The position numbers and the translations under genes are program-made. A DNA stretch of 64,000 nt from VRUE01 sp963824705. GTDB lineage: Bacteria > Actinomycetota > Thermoleophilia > Solirubrobacterales > 70-9. The DNA is taken from assembly GCA_963824705.1 (NCBI GenBank), contig CAWGQE010000003.1:248001-312000 (forward strand). The letters run 5' to 3'. Numbering within the stretch: position 1 is the first letter of the stretch; every line of letters starts with the position of its first letter. Shown here one piece after another: positions 26,664 to 34,824 of the stretch. The notes under the pieces were generated by a model. The model had not been told where the DNA came from and searched no databases. It worked only from the letters and a program-made list of their open reading frames with translations.

Positions 26664-29258
26664 ATGGACTTGGCGCAATTGCTCAGCGACCTCGATTCCA
26701 CACGATTTCGAAAGTTGCGGCCTGCCCAAGCGCAAGTTCTTGGGCAGTACGAGGTGCAGGCCGGGCTTGAGGACATTGCGATCGAGCTTCCGACGGGGGC
26801 GGGGAAGAGCCTCCTCGCCCTTCTAATTTGCGAGGAGCGGCGTCGCAATGGAGGAACTGCTGCGATTCTCACTGGTAACAAGCAGCTAGCCCGCCAGATG
26901 GAGGCAGAGGCTGAGCTGCTCGGAGTGCCGGCGGTGCGAATGGAGGGCACCGGGTCAGGTATACCGGTCGCAGACCGCCGCGCATACAAACGGGGCCGGG
27001 CGATTGGAGTGATGAACTATTGGGTCTACTTCAATCAGAATCCTGTGGTCGATCCAGCCGATGCGCTGGTACTCGACGACGCACACCTCGCGGAAGCGGC
27101 CCTCGACTCACTGTACTCGTGTCTAATAGAATGGTACAAGCACCCTAAGCTCTTTGACGCCCTAGTCAGTGAGCTTGGCCCTCGGTTTCCGGACTACTCC
27201 GTCTTGGCGGATGCACAGCTCGGACTTACTGGCCGTGCAGGAACCGAACTCCTCTCGTTTCTCGACCAGGCGACGAGCGTCTCTATTATCCGCGACGTCA
27301 TCGACGGCTCAGAAGAGCTTCAGACTGATACCGACCTCTTCTTCCGGTGGTCCCGACTTCGTCCTCAACTCGAGCAGTGCAATCTCTATATCTCGGTGGG
27401 AGCGCTTTGCATTAGACCGCAGGTCTATCCCCTTAGTCGCAACAGGCATTACGAGGAGGCAGACCAGCGCATCTATATGAGTGCAACGATCGGCAATCCT
27501 GCCGATCTGTCGCGCCGACTCGGGTCGGGACCGATTACAAGGCTTGACATCGATGGCGCTCAGACCGCGGAGACGTATGGGCGTCGGATGCTCCTGATGA
27601 ATCCGGGGGGAGAGGACGGTCAAGAGAGGGCTTGGGACCTGATTCAAACTGCTCTCGAAGTACATCCTAAGTGCCTATGGCTCTGCACTAGCGATCTACA
27701 TGCAAGCACGGCGCAGGAAGAATTGCTGGAGCGACTTGAGGCAAGGTGGATCGACCCCGGATATGTAGCGCAGCTGTCGAGTGAAGGCGAAGAGCTTGCC
27801 AATTTTAAGCAAGCTGATCGCGGTCACCTTTTTGTTGCTGGCCGGTTTGACGGAATGGACTTCTATGGCGATGAGTGCCGCCTCGTTGTATTTCCGCGAA
27901 TGCCAGTCGCCATCAATCTCCAAGAGGAGTTCTTCAACGCCTACCTACGAGACGCGACCTTCATGTTGCAGCGGCTCAACCAGCGCATCCTGCAGGGCGT
28001 GGGGCGGTGCAACCGGGCCAGTGATGATTTTGCGGTTTACCTTCTCGGTGACCCACGATTTGCAGTTCACTTCGGAAAGGACTCGCATCGGCGCGGCATG
28101 CCTGCAGGAATTCTTCCGGAGCTCGATATGGCTGAAGACTTATCAGAGTTGTCACTGGACGATCTATCGGTTCGTGTGAAAGCCTTTCTGTCAGGTGAAT
28201 TCGGGAGCTTTGATGCCGAGCGCTTGGTGGCGACCGACGGCCTCCCTACCCAAGCGAACTCTCCCCTCAATACCAACGATGATTCGAAGGTCGAGGTTCA
28301 GAGTTGGTTGGAGCTCTACAGTCGGGAGAGGTACGAGGAGGCGGCCATCGGGTTTCGATCTGCCTCTCAGGACGCCGCCGGTCGCGGTGAGCGAGAGGTG
28401 GGGGCTTATTTACGCTACTTAGAGGCCAAGTCGCTTTTCTTGGAGGGTCAACGCGGGAACGCAGGCTGCGCCGCCCGCTCGGAAACTGTTCTCGAAGAAG
28501 CGATCGAGTGGGGAGGAGGGAAAAGCCCCTGGTTCAACCGGATCAGGGGCTCACTCAACCGGCATCGTGCGGGTGAGACCGCTTCGATCTACGTCGATCC
28601 AGCTGACTACGCGGCTGCCGCCGTTGCCGGGTTCGACGAATTGCTTGAGAGGCTGGGGACTAAAGGACCTCGCTTTGAGCGATATCGCACTCGTCTCAAG
28701 GGCCGGCTCGATTCTTCGTCACATGCTGAGTACCAGGAGGGTCTCGTGCTGCTCGGAGAAGCGCTCGGCTACCACGCAAGCCGCCCACGGTACGGAGCCG
28801 CTACTGACTGTCGGTGGCGCGGGACGTTCGGTAACCAGCGGGAAGCCGTGGTGTGGGAGGCGAAGATTGAGCATGCCCAGGACCACCGGGTCTCACCACA
28901 TGACATCGGGCAAGCACACAATCAGCGCACCCGCGCGGAAGCTGAGCTGTCACCTGGGGGCTACACCGTTCGATCGGCCATTGTCACGGGAATGGACAGC
29001 CTTGAAACCGCCGCTGAGGCGTCGAGAGGCTCCACGGTAGTGGTCGAGCGGTCATCCGTTGACGCATTGTGCGCTCGGGCTCTAACCGTGCTGAGCAGGT
29101 TTCGCGATGTGTGGTCGGAGGAGGATCCTACGTCTCGGATTGCCGCCGCGGCGGCAGTGCAGCAACTCCTTCCGCCAACGGGCTGGTTAGCACGTGCGCT
29201 GGAGGGGCCGAACCCTTTCGTAGATGCAAGCCGTCTTTTGGCCGAGTGGCCCAATTAG
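26664..29258 (+). CDS. DEAD/DEAH-type helicase fused to a putative PD-(D/E)xK nuclease domain
   Basis: The protein is 864 residues. The N-terminal half has helicase motifs in order: Q-like LRPAQAQVLGQYEVQ, Walker A ELPTGAGKSLLALL, motif II VLDDAHLAE (DDAH), motif III IYMSATIGNP, and motif VI QGVGRCNRAS. The C-terminal region (about residues 690-780) has TDCRWRG, AVVWEAKIEHAQDHRVSP and IGQAHNQR, resembling the D...(D/E)xK core of restriction-type nucleases. Its codon use is less GC-rich than the flanks, which suggests transfer. A stand-alone helicase-nuclease beside a tRNA is typical of anti-phage defence or DNA-processing genes. That role is inferred; the nuclease call rests on motif resemblance only. 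Confidence 0.75.
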   Translation: MDLAQLLSDLDSTRFRKLRPAQAQVLGQYEVQAGLEDIAIELPTGAGKSLLALLICEERRRNGGTAAILTGNKQLARQMEAEAELLGVPAVRMEGTGSGIPVADRRAYKRGRAIGVMNYWVYFNQNPVVDPADALVLDDAHLAEAALDSLYSCLIEWYKHPKLFDALVSELGPRFPDYSVLADAQLGLTGRAGTELLSFLDQATSVSIIRDVIDGSEELQTDTDLFFRWSRLRPQLEQCNLYISVGALCIRPQVYPLSRNRHYEEADQRIYMSATIGNPADLSRRLGSGPITRLDIDGAQTAETYGRRMLLMNPGGEDGQERAWDLIQTALEVHPKCLWLCTSDLHASTAQEELLERLEARWIDPGYVAQLSSEGEELANFKQADRGHLFVAGRFDGMDFYGDECRLVVFPRMPVAINLQEEFFNAYLRDATFMLQRLNQRILQGVGRCNRASDDFAVYLLGDPRFAVHFGKDSHRRGMPAGILPELDMAEDLSELSLDDLSVRVKAFLSGEFGSFDAERLVATDGLPTQANSPLNTNDDSKVEVQSWLELYSRERYEEAAIGFRSASQDAAGRGEREVGAYLRYLEAKSLFLEGQRGNAGCAARSETVLEEAIEWGGGKSPWFNRIRGSLNRHRAGETASIYVDPADYAAAAVAGFDELLERLGTKGPRFERYRTRLKGRLDSSSHAEYQEGLVLLGEALGYHASRPRYGAATDCRWRGTFGNQREAVVWEAKIEHAQDHRVSPHDIGQAHNQRTRAEAELSPGGYTVRSAIVTGMDSLETAAEASRGSTVVVERSSVDALCARALTVLSRFRDVWSEEDPTSRIAAAAAVQQLLPPTGWLARALEGPNPFVDASRLLAEWPN

Positions 29259-29361
29259 CACGGATGAGATCCGGAGCTCAACTTCTGTGACCAGGTTCTC
29301 CTCGACCTGGCAAGGCTGCCAGGTCTCGCCGCACTGCGCCTCAACGGCCCTGCCCGAGCTG

Positions 29362-29934
29362 TCAGCTATGCGTGAGATCTCGGATCGGCGGCAGGATCCT
29401 CATGCAGCGGACGATCCCGCTTTCTCGGGAGAGTTCTCTGGATGCGCTTTCCAGCGTCCCTAGTTCTGCGATCGCTTTCGCCTTCCCGCCCTGATCCCCC
29501 AGCTCGATTGCGCGCTGTAGGGCCAGAACTTCCGGGCGCACCTGCTTCCTCACTGCGACCTCCGCCACAAAGGCATCAAACCTCGTTGGCGGCGCCGTGA
29601 TGCTTTCGAGATCGTTTACGTCCCAGCCGATCGCCCGCGCAACGAACCCTAGGCGCTCCAACCTGGACCCCGCTTCGGCAAGGGCGCGATGCAGGTTTTG
29701 TCGATTCTCGGTGCAGATTCGGTTGGCAACCTGGCGGAAGGCGACGATCCGTTTGCCTTCACCTGGGAGCTTCGCTTCCCCAGGCGCAGTGAAGTGGTTG
29801 ACGAGGCCGATCGCGATAGCCGCCACCGTTGCAATCGCGGCAACCGCCTCGATCCAGAGCAATGCCCCTTTAGCTGCATGCCGGCGTTTGCCGATCGCCT
29901 GCTTGATCCGTTGCGAACCCGTGCTGGGGCTCAA
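29362..29934 (-). CDS. hypothetical single-pass membrane protein at the end of the hxs operon
   Basis: The 190 residues begin at a TTG 6 nt after GGGAGG. One transmembrane segment lies at about 24-46 (LLWIEAVAAIATVAAIAIGL), and a mostly helical external or cytoplasmic domain follows, with isolated Cys (RICTEN, VRCMRI). I do not recognise a family. The start lies inside the 3' end of hxsC (65-nt overlap), so it is co-transcribed with the His-Xaa-Ser genes and may be an extra component, for example anchoring or processing. This is inference from position only. Confidence 0.6.
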   Translation of the reverse strand: MSPSTGSQRIKQAIGKRRHAAKGALLWIEAVAAIATVAAIAIGLVNHFTAPGEAKLPGEGKRIVAFRQVANRICTENRQNLHRALAEAGSRLERLGFVARAIGWDVNDLESITAPPTRFDAFVAEVAVRKQVRPEVLALQRAIELGDQGGKAKAIAELGTLESASRELSRESGIVRCMRILPPIRDLTHS

Positions 29935-31135
29935 GTGGAACCTCCCGCCCTGGCCTTAGATCTCCAAGAGCCGGCTCTCGCGATGCCTCATCGCGGATAG
30001 CGCGGATGTTCTCTGACACCTTGTATTTGGCGGAGAAGAAGAAGCCCCCGCAATCATCCTTGACGCTGCAGCTGGCGCACTCTGGGTGGTACTCGTTCTT
30101 CCAGTCGGAGATCGAGCGCACGGTCCACGGCCACACCGAGCGTGGGATAAGACAGAGCTGGTGGTTGTAGATCATCGTGTGGATGCGGCTGCGGTCGAGC
30201 AGCGTCACCGCCTCGACCAGCTCGTCCGCGTACTCGATCGGGTCGATCCACAGCTCGGGGATGTTGGCTCGCGCGAGGCCGATCATCTCCAGGCCCATCA
30301 GTGCCACCTGGTCCACGAACGGGAGGTTGCGGGCGATGAACTCGGCGATTTCGGGAAGTGCGGGGGCGGTCTGTTTGTGAAGGACCACCCGTATCTCGAT
30401 CCGTTGGCCCAGCTGGGCGAGATTGAGGATCCCCGGGATCGTCCGATTGAAGGCGCCCTCGGCCTGGACGACGTAGTCATGACGGGCAGGCTCGGCGCCG
30501 TAGATTGGGATCCCGACCATCATGTTCGGGTTGTCGATCGAGGCCCAGGTGGCGGCGAACTCGGGATCGGCGAAGCGGGTTCCGTTTGAGAGAACGTGGA
30601 CCTGTGACTCTGGGTGGAGGTTGCGGCACAGCCGCAGTAGCTCGACTAGATCCTGGCCGTAGAGCGTCGGCTCGCCACCCGTGAACCCGATCTCAGCGAC
30701 ATCGCGCGGAAGCAGCCGAATCAATTCGGACGCCTGCGCCAGCAGGTGATCGTCGATCGCGGTCTTTGGCGGCTGTGAGCACATAAGGCAGTAGTGGTTG
30801 CAGCGCTCGGTGAGCAAGATGCTGTTTTGGTGGCTCTGGTGCCGCCACAGCACACGGATGCGCTGTCCGTCGTCGCTTATAGCGAGGACATCCCCGCCAC
30901 TCAGATAGTCGAGCTCGGGCGGTAGGTGTACCGCGTTCCCGAGCCGGGATTCCACAGCACCGCTGCGAAGCAGATATAGATCGAATCCCTCCGGTAGTCC
31001 ACTCTCCCCATCGGAGATGAATGCGCGTTTGTCTCGCTGTGGGGTCAGCGTCCGCTCGTCGGTCAGTTTCCAGACTGGGCGGCCGGGTGCCTCAGCAAGG
31101 GGAGCGCCGGTCGCTTTTCCCCGCAGTGCGATCAA
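29870..31135 (-). CDS. hxsC: His-Xaa-Ser system radical SAM maturase HxsC
   Basis: The 421-residue radical SAM enzyme has the CxxxCxxC cluster motif in TERCNHYCLMCSQPP near residue 118, then IGFTGGEPTLYG and the substrate-barrel segments. Its C-terminal Cys-rich part (CASCSVKDDCGGFFFSAKYK) resembles extra-cluster regions of peptide-modifying family members. The paired arrangement with a second radical SAM gene, a ~100-residue protein and a His-Xaa-Ser repeat peptide matches the described HxsABCD system, in which HxsC is one of two maturases. The start is a TTG overlapping the hxsB stop (TTGA). The last ~30 residues overlap the next gene. Confidence 0.9.
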   Translation of the reverse strand: MIALRGKATGAPLAEAPGRPVWKLTDERTLTPQRDKRAFISDGESGLPEGFDLYLLRSGAVESRLGNAVHLPPELDYLSGGDVLAISDDGQRIRVLWRHQSHQNSILLTERCNHYCLMCSQPPKTAIDDHLLAQASELIRLLPRDVAEIGFTGGEPTLYGQDLVELLRLCRNLHPESQVHVLSNGTRFADPEFAATWASIDNPNMMVGIPIYGAEPARHDYVVQAEGAFNRTIPGILNLAQLGQRIEIRVVLHKQTAPALPEIAEFIARNLPFVDQVALMGLEMIGLARANIPELWIDPIEYADELVEAVTLLDRSRIHTMIYNHQLCLIPRSVWPWTVRSISDWKNEYHPECASCSVKDDCGGFFFSAKYKVSENIRAIRDEASREPALGDLRPGREVPLEPQHGFATDQAGDRQTPACS

Positions 31136-32586
31136 TGGCTCGCCCAGGTTCGGAACAAGGCCCGCGTCTCCGGGTCGTTCTCATAGCGCTCGAGGAGCAG
31201 CCTGAAGATCGCCAAGTTGCGACGGTGAAATCCAGAGTTCGGCTTATGCCCGAGGAAATCGCCCGCAGTGGCATGGTGGTAGGTCGGATCCGCCCCGCAG
31301 TAGGGCTCAAAGGCACAGTCCTCGCACATGGGTGCGCTCTGAGTGAAGCTTTCCTCGAGCGGCCGAAGCAGTGCTTCGGAGAGCATGATCTCTTCGTAGG
31401 AGTCATCGTGGAGGTTGCCAAGCCGGAAGGTCTTGTCGCCCATCTCGGCCAGCATCCGTCCCTCATCGGAGGCGTAGACGTCACCGTCGTAGTTGTAGAC
31501 GATGGCCCCGATCCCGATCCCAGCCGGCGAGGTCAGGTCGACGTACCCGGGGTCGTCGTTCGTCAACATCTTTTTGAGGACGATTGCCGCGTACTGCTCG
31601 ACCATCGGAACGCCCGCGCGATTCAGCTCGATGATGTAGTCGAGCCCCTCCTCGTAGAAGGGCAGCCAGCGCTCTACGTCATAGGCAGCGAAGCTTTTCG
31701 TCTTGATCGCAAAGCCATAGGGTGAGAGCGGCCGAAGGAAGAGGTTCGTCAGCCCCTGTTCGACGTAGGTGTCGATGATCTCCTTGACTCTCCCGAGGCT
31801 TGACCGCGTCGTCGTCATCAGGGCCGAGACCCGATCGACACCGAGCTCCTCGCGAACCCTCTGGATACCGGCCGTTGCCAGCTCCCAGCTGTTTCGTCCT
31901 GGTCGCGGGCGGTTCTTGTTATGAAGGTCTGCCGGTCCGTCGAGTGAGGTTGAGATATAGACGTCGTTCGCGCGGCAGAACGCGATCACGCGGTCATCGA
32001 GGAGGGCGAGATTCGTCGCGATCACGAAGCCGAGGTTCTTGCCCTCGGTCTCGTTTCGCACTCGCGCAACACGAACCACCTCTTCGATCAACTCGAAGTT
32101 CAATAGCGGCTCGCCACCTTGGAACTCGATCTTGATGTTCTCAGACGGGGAGCGAAAGGCCGACTCCAGCGCGAGCGCCGCCGTCTCCCAGCTCATGTCG
32201 TAGGCGGCCTTGTCCGAGCTCTGCCGGGAGACTTGGCAGTAGGGACAGGAGTGCTCGCAGCGCAGGGAGGCGACCAGGATGTGCAGTGCGGTGAATTCCG
32301 ACAGCCGCCGATAGCGGGTCCGCGCCTTGATCGCGAGAAGTTCGACCGGCATGTCGTCGCCGGGCTCGCGGACTACGTGCTTAGCTCGGAGCTTGCGGAC
32401 CAGGGGCGAGTCGGTGGGAAGCCTCCTCTCGGCCAACTGCTCGAACTCGTCGCAGTCGAGAAAGAGGTGCTCGCCGACGAGGTTGGTCACCAGCACGCGG
32501 CCCTTGAGGCGCTCGAAGCGGAAAGGCAGGAGCTCCCATTCGGAGCTTTTCGCTTGATAGGCCTCGGCGGATCGGAACCTAGACAT
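31132..32586 (-). CDS. hxsB: His-Xaa-Ser system radical SAM maturase HxsB
   Basis: The 484-residue protein begins with about 90 residues that can act as a peptide-recognition domain. The radical SAM core follows, with LRCEHSCPYCQVSR (CxxxCxxC), IEFQGGEPLLN and YISTSLDGPADLHNKNRP. A SPASM-like C-terminus (CEDCAFEPYCGADPTYHH) holds auxiliary-cluster Cys, as in RiPP maturases and anaerobic sulfatase-maturase relatives. I set the start at ATG 32586, which overlaps the hxsD stop by eight bases. It is expected to modify the His-Xaa-Ser repeats of HxsA together with HxsC; the chemistry is not established. Confidence 0.9.
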   Translation of the reverse strand: MSRFRSAEAYQAKSSEWELLPFRFERLKGRVLVTNLVGEHLFLDCDEFEQLAERRLPTDSPLVRKLRAKHVVREPGDDMPVELLAIKARTRYRRLSEFTALHILVASLRCEHSCPYCQVSRQSSDKAAYDMSWETAALALESAFRSPSENIKIEFQGGEPLLNFELIEEVVRVARVRNETEGKNLGFVIATNLALLDDRVIAFCRANDVYISTSLDGPADLHNKNRPRPGRNSWELATAGIQRVREELGVDRVSALMTTTRSSLGRVKEIIDTYVEQGLTNLFLRPLSPYGFAIKTKSFAAYDVERWLPFYEEGLDYIIELNRAGVPMVEQYAAIVLKKMLTNDDPGYVDLTSPAGIGIGAIVYNYDGDVYASDEGRMLAEMGDKTFRLGNLHDDSYEEIMLSEALLRPLEESFTQSAPMCEDCAFEPYCGADPTYHHATAGDFLGHKPNSGFHRRNLAIFRLLLERYENDPETRALFRTWASH

Positions 32587-32878
32587 CGCCTTCGGCCAAT
32601 CCGGTTTTCGAAAAGGCAAGGGCGAGGACCAGGTTGCGAACGTCGCTGGTCTCTGCGCGCACCCGCTCGCGCAGCTCCTGATCGAGAACCTCGTTTCGCA
32701 GGTCGCCGAGCAACTTCTCGACATCGGCATCTGTATCGGAGGGGTGGACCACCACCTCGATTGCGCCGTCTGTCGCGGTGATATCGCAGGACAGTCGATC
32801 CGACAACCGATAGACGGCGCGTTGGACCGCATCGAGGGAAGTGGCTGAACGGTCGAAGGAGAGGGTGCGCTCGATCAT
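32579..32878 (-). CDS. hxsD: His-Xaa-Ser system protein HxsD
   Basis: The 99-residue protein has a short beta-alpha beginning and a conserved-looking block LLGDLRNEVLDQELRERV (about 65-82), similar to the family's LLNDYxLRE segment. It is probably a recognition or chaperone partner that delivers the precursor to the radical SAM enzymes, by analogy with other RiPP systems. It lies 27 nt after hxsA and overlaps hxsB. Confidence 0.82.
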   Translation of the reverse strand: MIERTLSFDRSATSLDAVQRAVYRLSDRLSCDITATDGAIEVVVHPSDTDADVEKLLGDLRNEVLDQELRERVRAETSDVRNLVLALAFSKTGLAEGDV

Positions 32879-32905
32879 CGCGGGTATGTCGATCGAGGCC
32901 GTGGG

Positions 32906-33217
32906 CTAGGAGCTCGAATAATGCGAGGAATGCGAAGAGTGGGAGTAGTGCCCGCCCCCAGACGAGGAGTAGTGGGAGTGATGGCTGTGGTGCGAGTGAT
33001 GGGAATGATGCGAGTAGTGCCTCGAGGAGCCGCCGGTTGCATTCCCGTTCGGCAGGGCAAGCAATGGTGCCGTTGCGGTCGACTCGACATTCTGGGTAAT
33101 GGCTGCCTGAGCCCGACCCACGCTGAGGCCCGCATCAGCGATCCTGGCCGAGGCACCATGGGGGAACATGGCTGCCAGAGCGACACCGAGTGGCACGAGA
33201 ATCGGTTCCTTCTTCAC
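32906..33217 (-). CDS. hxsA: His-Xaa-Ser repeat precursor HxsA
   Basis: The 103-residue peptide has an N-terminal leader with a hydrophobic core (EPILVPLGVALAAMFPHGAS). A linker follows, and the tail has ten His-Xaa-Ser triplets: six in a row at residues 67-84 (HYS, HHS x4, HYS), then after SSGGG four more at 90-101 (HYS, HSS, HSS, HYS). It is the presumed substrate of HxsB/HxsC. The start is GTG 33217; a strong promoter lies just upstream. The repeats also make the DNA look tandemly repeated at about 32915-33020. The final modified product of such systems is not known to me. Confidence 0.9.
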   Translation of the reverse strand: MKKEPILVPLGVALAAMFPHGASARIADAGLSVGRAQAAITQNVESTATAPLLALPNGNATGGSSRHYSHHSHHSHHSHHSHYSSSGGGHYSHSSHSSHYSSS

Positions 33218-33226
33218 TGCATCGGG

Positions 33227-33256
33227 ACCCTATGCGTACCGATGAGTGACTGTCAA
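33227..33256 (-). promoter_or_regulatory. near-consensus promoter of the hxs operon
   Basis: On the minus strand, a perfect -35 TTGACA (plus 33251-33256) and -10 TAGGGT (plus 33227-33232) are 18 nt apart. The -10 ends 9 nt before the GTG of hxsA, which leaves almost no leader. Such a consensus -35 is rare in this window. Confidence 0.7.
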
Positions 33257-33285
33257 GCACTCGACTTCGTTTTAGCCGTTCATCG

Positions 33286-33303
33286 ATAGCCCTAGAGGGC
33301 TAT
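33286..33303. promoter_or_regulatory. perfect palindrome upstream of the hxs promoter
   Basis: ATAGCCCT-AG-AGGGCTAT is an 18-bp inverted repeat 30 nt upstream of the hxs -35. It could be an operator for hxs or a short terminator for the VOC gene at 33373. Only the symmetry is seen. Confidence 0.35.
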
Positions 33304-33372
33304 GTCGAGCTCTATCTTGCGCGTGGCATCAAGCCGGGAACGCGCTTGGGGGTGGGCGGTGGACCGGACCCG

Positions 33373-33810
33373 TCAGCCGATCTTCTCTGCCAGCTCGATG
33401 ATGATCCCCTCGGGGCCGCGGACATAGCAGAGCCGGTAGCTGTCCTCGTAGCGCACCAGCTCGCCGACCAGCTCGGTGCCGCGGGCTTGCAGGCCGGCGA
33501 CTACGGCGTCGACGTCTTCGACGAGGAAGGCGAGGTGGCGGAGGCCCGGGGTATTCGACGGCGCGTGGGGGTCGCCGCCCCGAGTCGGCGGCGAGTGGAA
33601 CTTCACCAGCTCGATTTCTACATCCCCGTCCGGGGTTCGTAGCATCGCTAACTCGGCCTTGGTCCCGTGGAGCGCGATGATGCGGTCTACCCACTCGCCC
33701 TCGACCTGCCCCCTGCCTCCCGGCTCTAGGCCCAGCTCGGCGAAGAACTCGATTGCGGCAGCTAGGTCATCGACCACGATCCCGACGTGTTCCATCTTTT
33801 TGATCGCCAT
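33373..33810 (-). CDS. VOC-family protein, methylmalonyl-CoA epimerase/glyoxalase-like
   Basis: The 145-residue protein has two vicinal-oxygen-chelate beta-alpha-beta repeats: KKMEHVGIVVDDLAAAIEFF, then VEIELVKFHSPP, LRHLAFLVEDVDAVVAGL and CYVRGPEGIIIELAEKIG. The metal His/Glu positions are recognisable (EHVGIVV, RHLAFLV, IIIELAE). The start is ATG 33810. It could act on a dicarbonyl, an aromatic ring or methylmalonyl-CoA; nothing nearby tells which. Confidence 0.85.
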   Translation of the reverse strand: MAIKKMEHVGIVVDDLAAAIEFFAELGLEPGGRGQVEGEWVDRIIALHGTKAELAMLRTPDGDVEIELVKFHSPPTRGGDPHAPSNTPGLRHLAFLVEDVDAVVAGLQARGTELVGELVRYEDSYRLCYVRGPEGIIIELAEKIG

Positions 33811-33921
33811 GTGCTCGATAGTAAGGAGTCCAGGTTGGCGACCCACAGCTTCGGCAGGCTCTCATCGGACGCTGGAGGTGGTGGCTGGACTCGGTCCGGT
33901 CGATCGGGGACGATGTGAGCG

Positions 33922-34392
33922 ATGACTGTTGTCAATGAGAGGTCGCGAGTGCCACCGCTCGACGCTGCTGCGTTAAGGCTGCTGAGCAATGCACTCGATC
34001 GCGAGGGCGTGGTTGCGGCGATGCTGATCGGTTCGCAGGCGCGGGGGAATCCGGGACCCCTCTCGGATGTGGATATTGCTATCTGGCATGACCCCGGGCT
34101 CGACGCTCGCGGTCGCTTCGATCTTCAGCTGGATCTCGCCGGCGAGATAACCAGCCTTTTGGGAACCGACGAGGTCGATCTGGTGCTGCTCAACAATGCT
34201 CCCCCACTGATGCGCCACCGCGCTATCCGCGAGGGCAAGCGTCTTGTCGAGCGCGACCATGACGAGCGGGTCCGGCTGGAGACGCGGGCGATTCTGGACT
34301 ACCTCGACACGGCACCGCTGCGTGTGGAGCTCGGCCGCGGTGTTCGGCGACGGATGGAGGAAGGCCGTTTTGGTCGACGTCAGTCGGGTTGA
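33922..34392 (+). CDS. MNT-type nucleotidyltransferase (MntA-like antitoxin)
   Basis: The 156 residues contain the polymerase-beta superfamily active site LIGSQARGNPGPLSDVDIAI with the GS and DxD residues intact. In MntA/HepT modules this enzyme AMPylates and silences the HepT RNase toxin. It overlaps the next gene by 23 nt, as expected for a two-gene module. Confidence 0.8.
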   Translation: MTVVNERSRVPPLDAAALRLLSNALDREGVVAAMLIGSQARGNPGPLSDVDIAIWHDPGLDARGRFDLQLDLAGEITSLLGTDEVDLVLLNNAPPLMRHRAIREGKRLVERDHDERVRLETRAILDYLDTAPLRVELGRGVRRRMEEGRFGRRQSG

Positions 34393-34738
34393 AGCTCGGA
34401 TACAGCGACTCGAGGAACTGATCGAGCGCTTGGATGGGGTGCAGCAAGCGGGAGAGGACGCCTATCTCGCCGATGCGCAGCAGCGCGCTGCGACCGAACG
34501 TTGGCTTCAGTTGGCGATCCAGGTCTGCATCGACTTGGGCACGCAGGTCGTCAGCGAGCAATCGGCGCGAGCGCCTTCCGACTATGCGGAGGTCTTCAAG
34601 ATCCTTGGAGAGAACGGGGTCATCCCCGACGAGCTGGCGCTGCGCATGGGAAATGCCGCGAAGCAGCGCAACCTCATCGTCCAAAAGCCGTCCTCAGTGG
34701 CCAAAACGGCACCCCCTATGTCTTTCACCCCGCGCTGA
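34370..34738 (+). CDS. HepT-like protein with a degenerate catalytic motif
   Basis: The roughly 122-residue helical protein, starting at TTG 34370 behind GGAGG, has the HepT/DUF86 layout: VEARIQRLEELIERLDGV at the start, then ATERWLQLAIQVCIDLGTQV, then YAEVFKILGENGVIPDELAL. The HepT RNase motif R-x4-H should follow in RN.(L/I)VH. Here it reads KQRNLIVQKPSS, so the catalytic His is replaced by Gln and the C-terminus is atypical. It may be an inactivated toxin. Partnership with the MNT enzyme fits. Confidence 0.75.
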   Translation: MVDVSRVEARIQRLEELIERLDGVQQAGEDAYLADAQQRAATERWLQLAIQVCIDLGTQVVSEQSARAPSDYAEVFKILGENGVIPDELALRMGNAAKQRNLIVQKPSSVAKTAPPMSFTPR

Positions 34739-34824
34739 GAAGCAGTTGCAGCAAAGCCGGGGCGCACAAAAACGCCAACCGGCGCCACTCAAAGAACCGC
34801 AGCTAACCCACAGGGAGGGACTAG

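Noticed and set aside
32915..33020. Tandem DNA repeat that looks like a microsatellite or CRISPR
   Set aside because: The repeat unit is the codon-level His-Xaa-Ser repeat of the hxsA gene; no spacers are present.
26448..33300. Integrated element with integrase and att repeats
   Set aside because: Base composition fits transfer, but I found no integrase and could not see a second copy of the tRNA 3' end.
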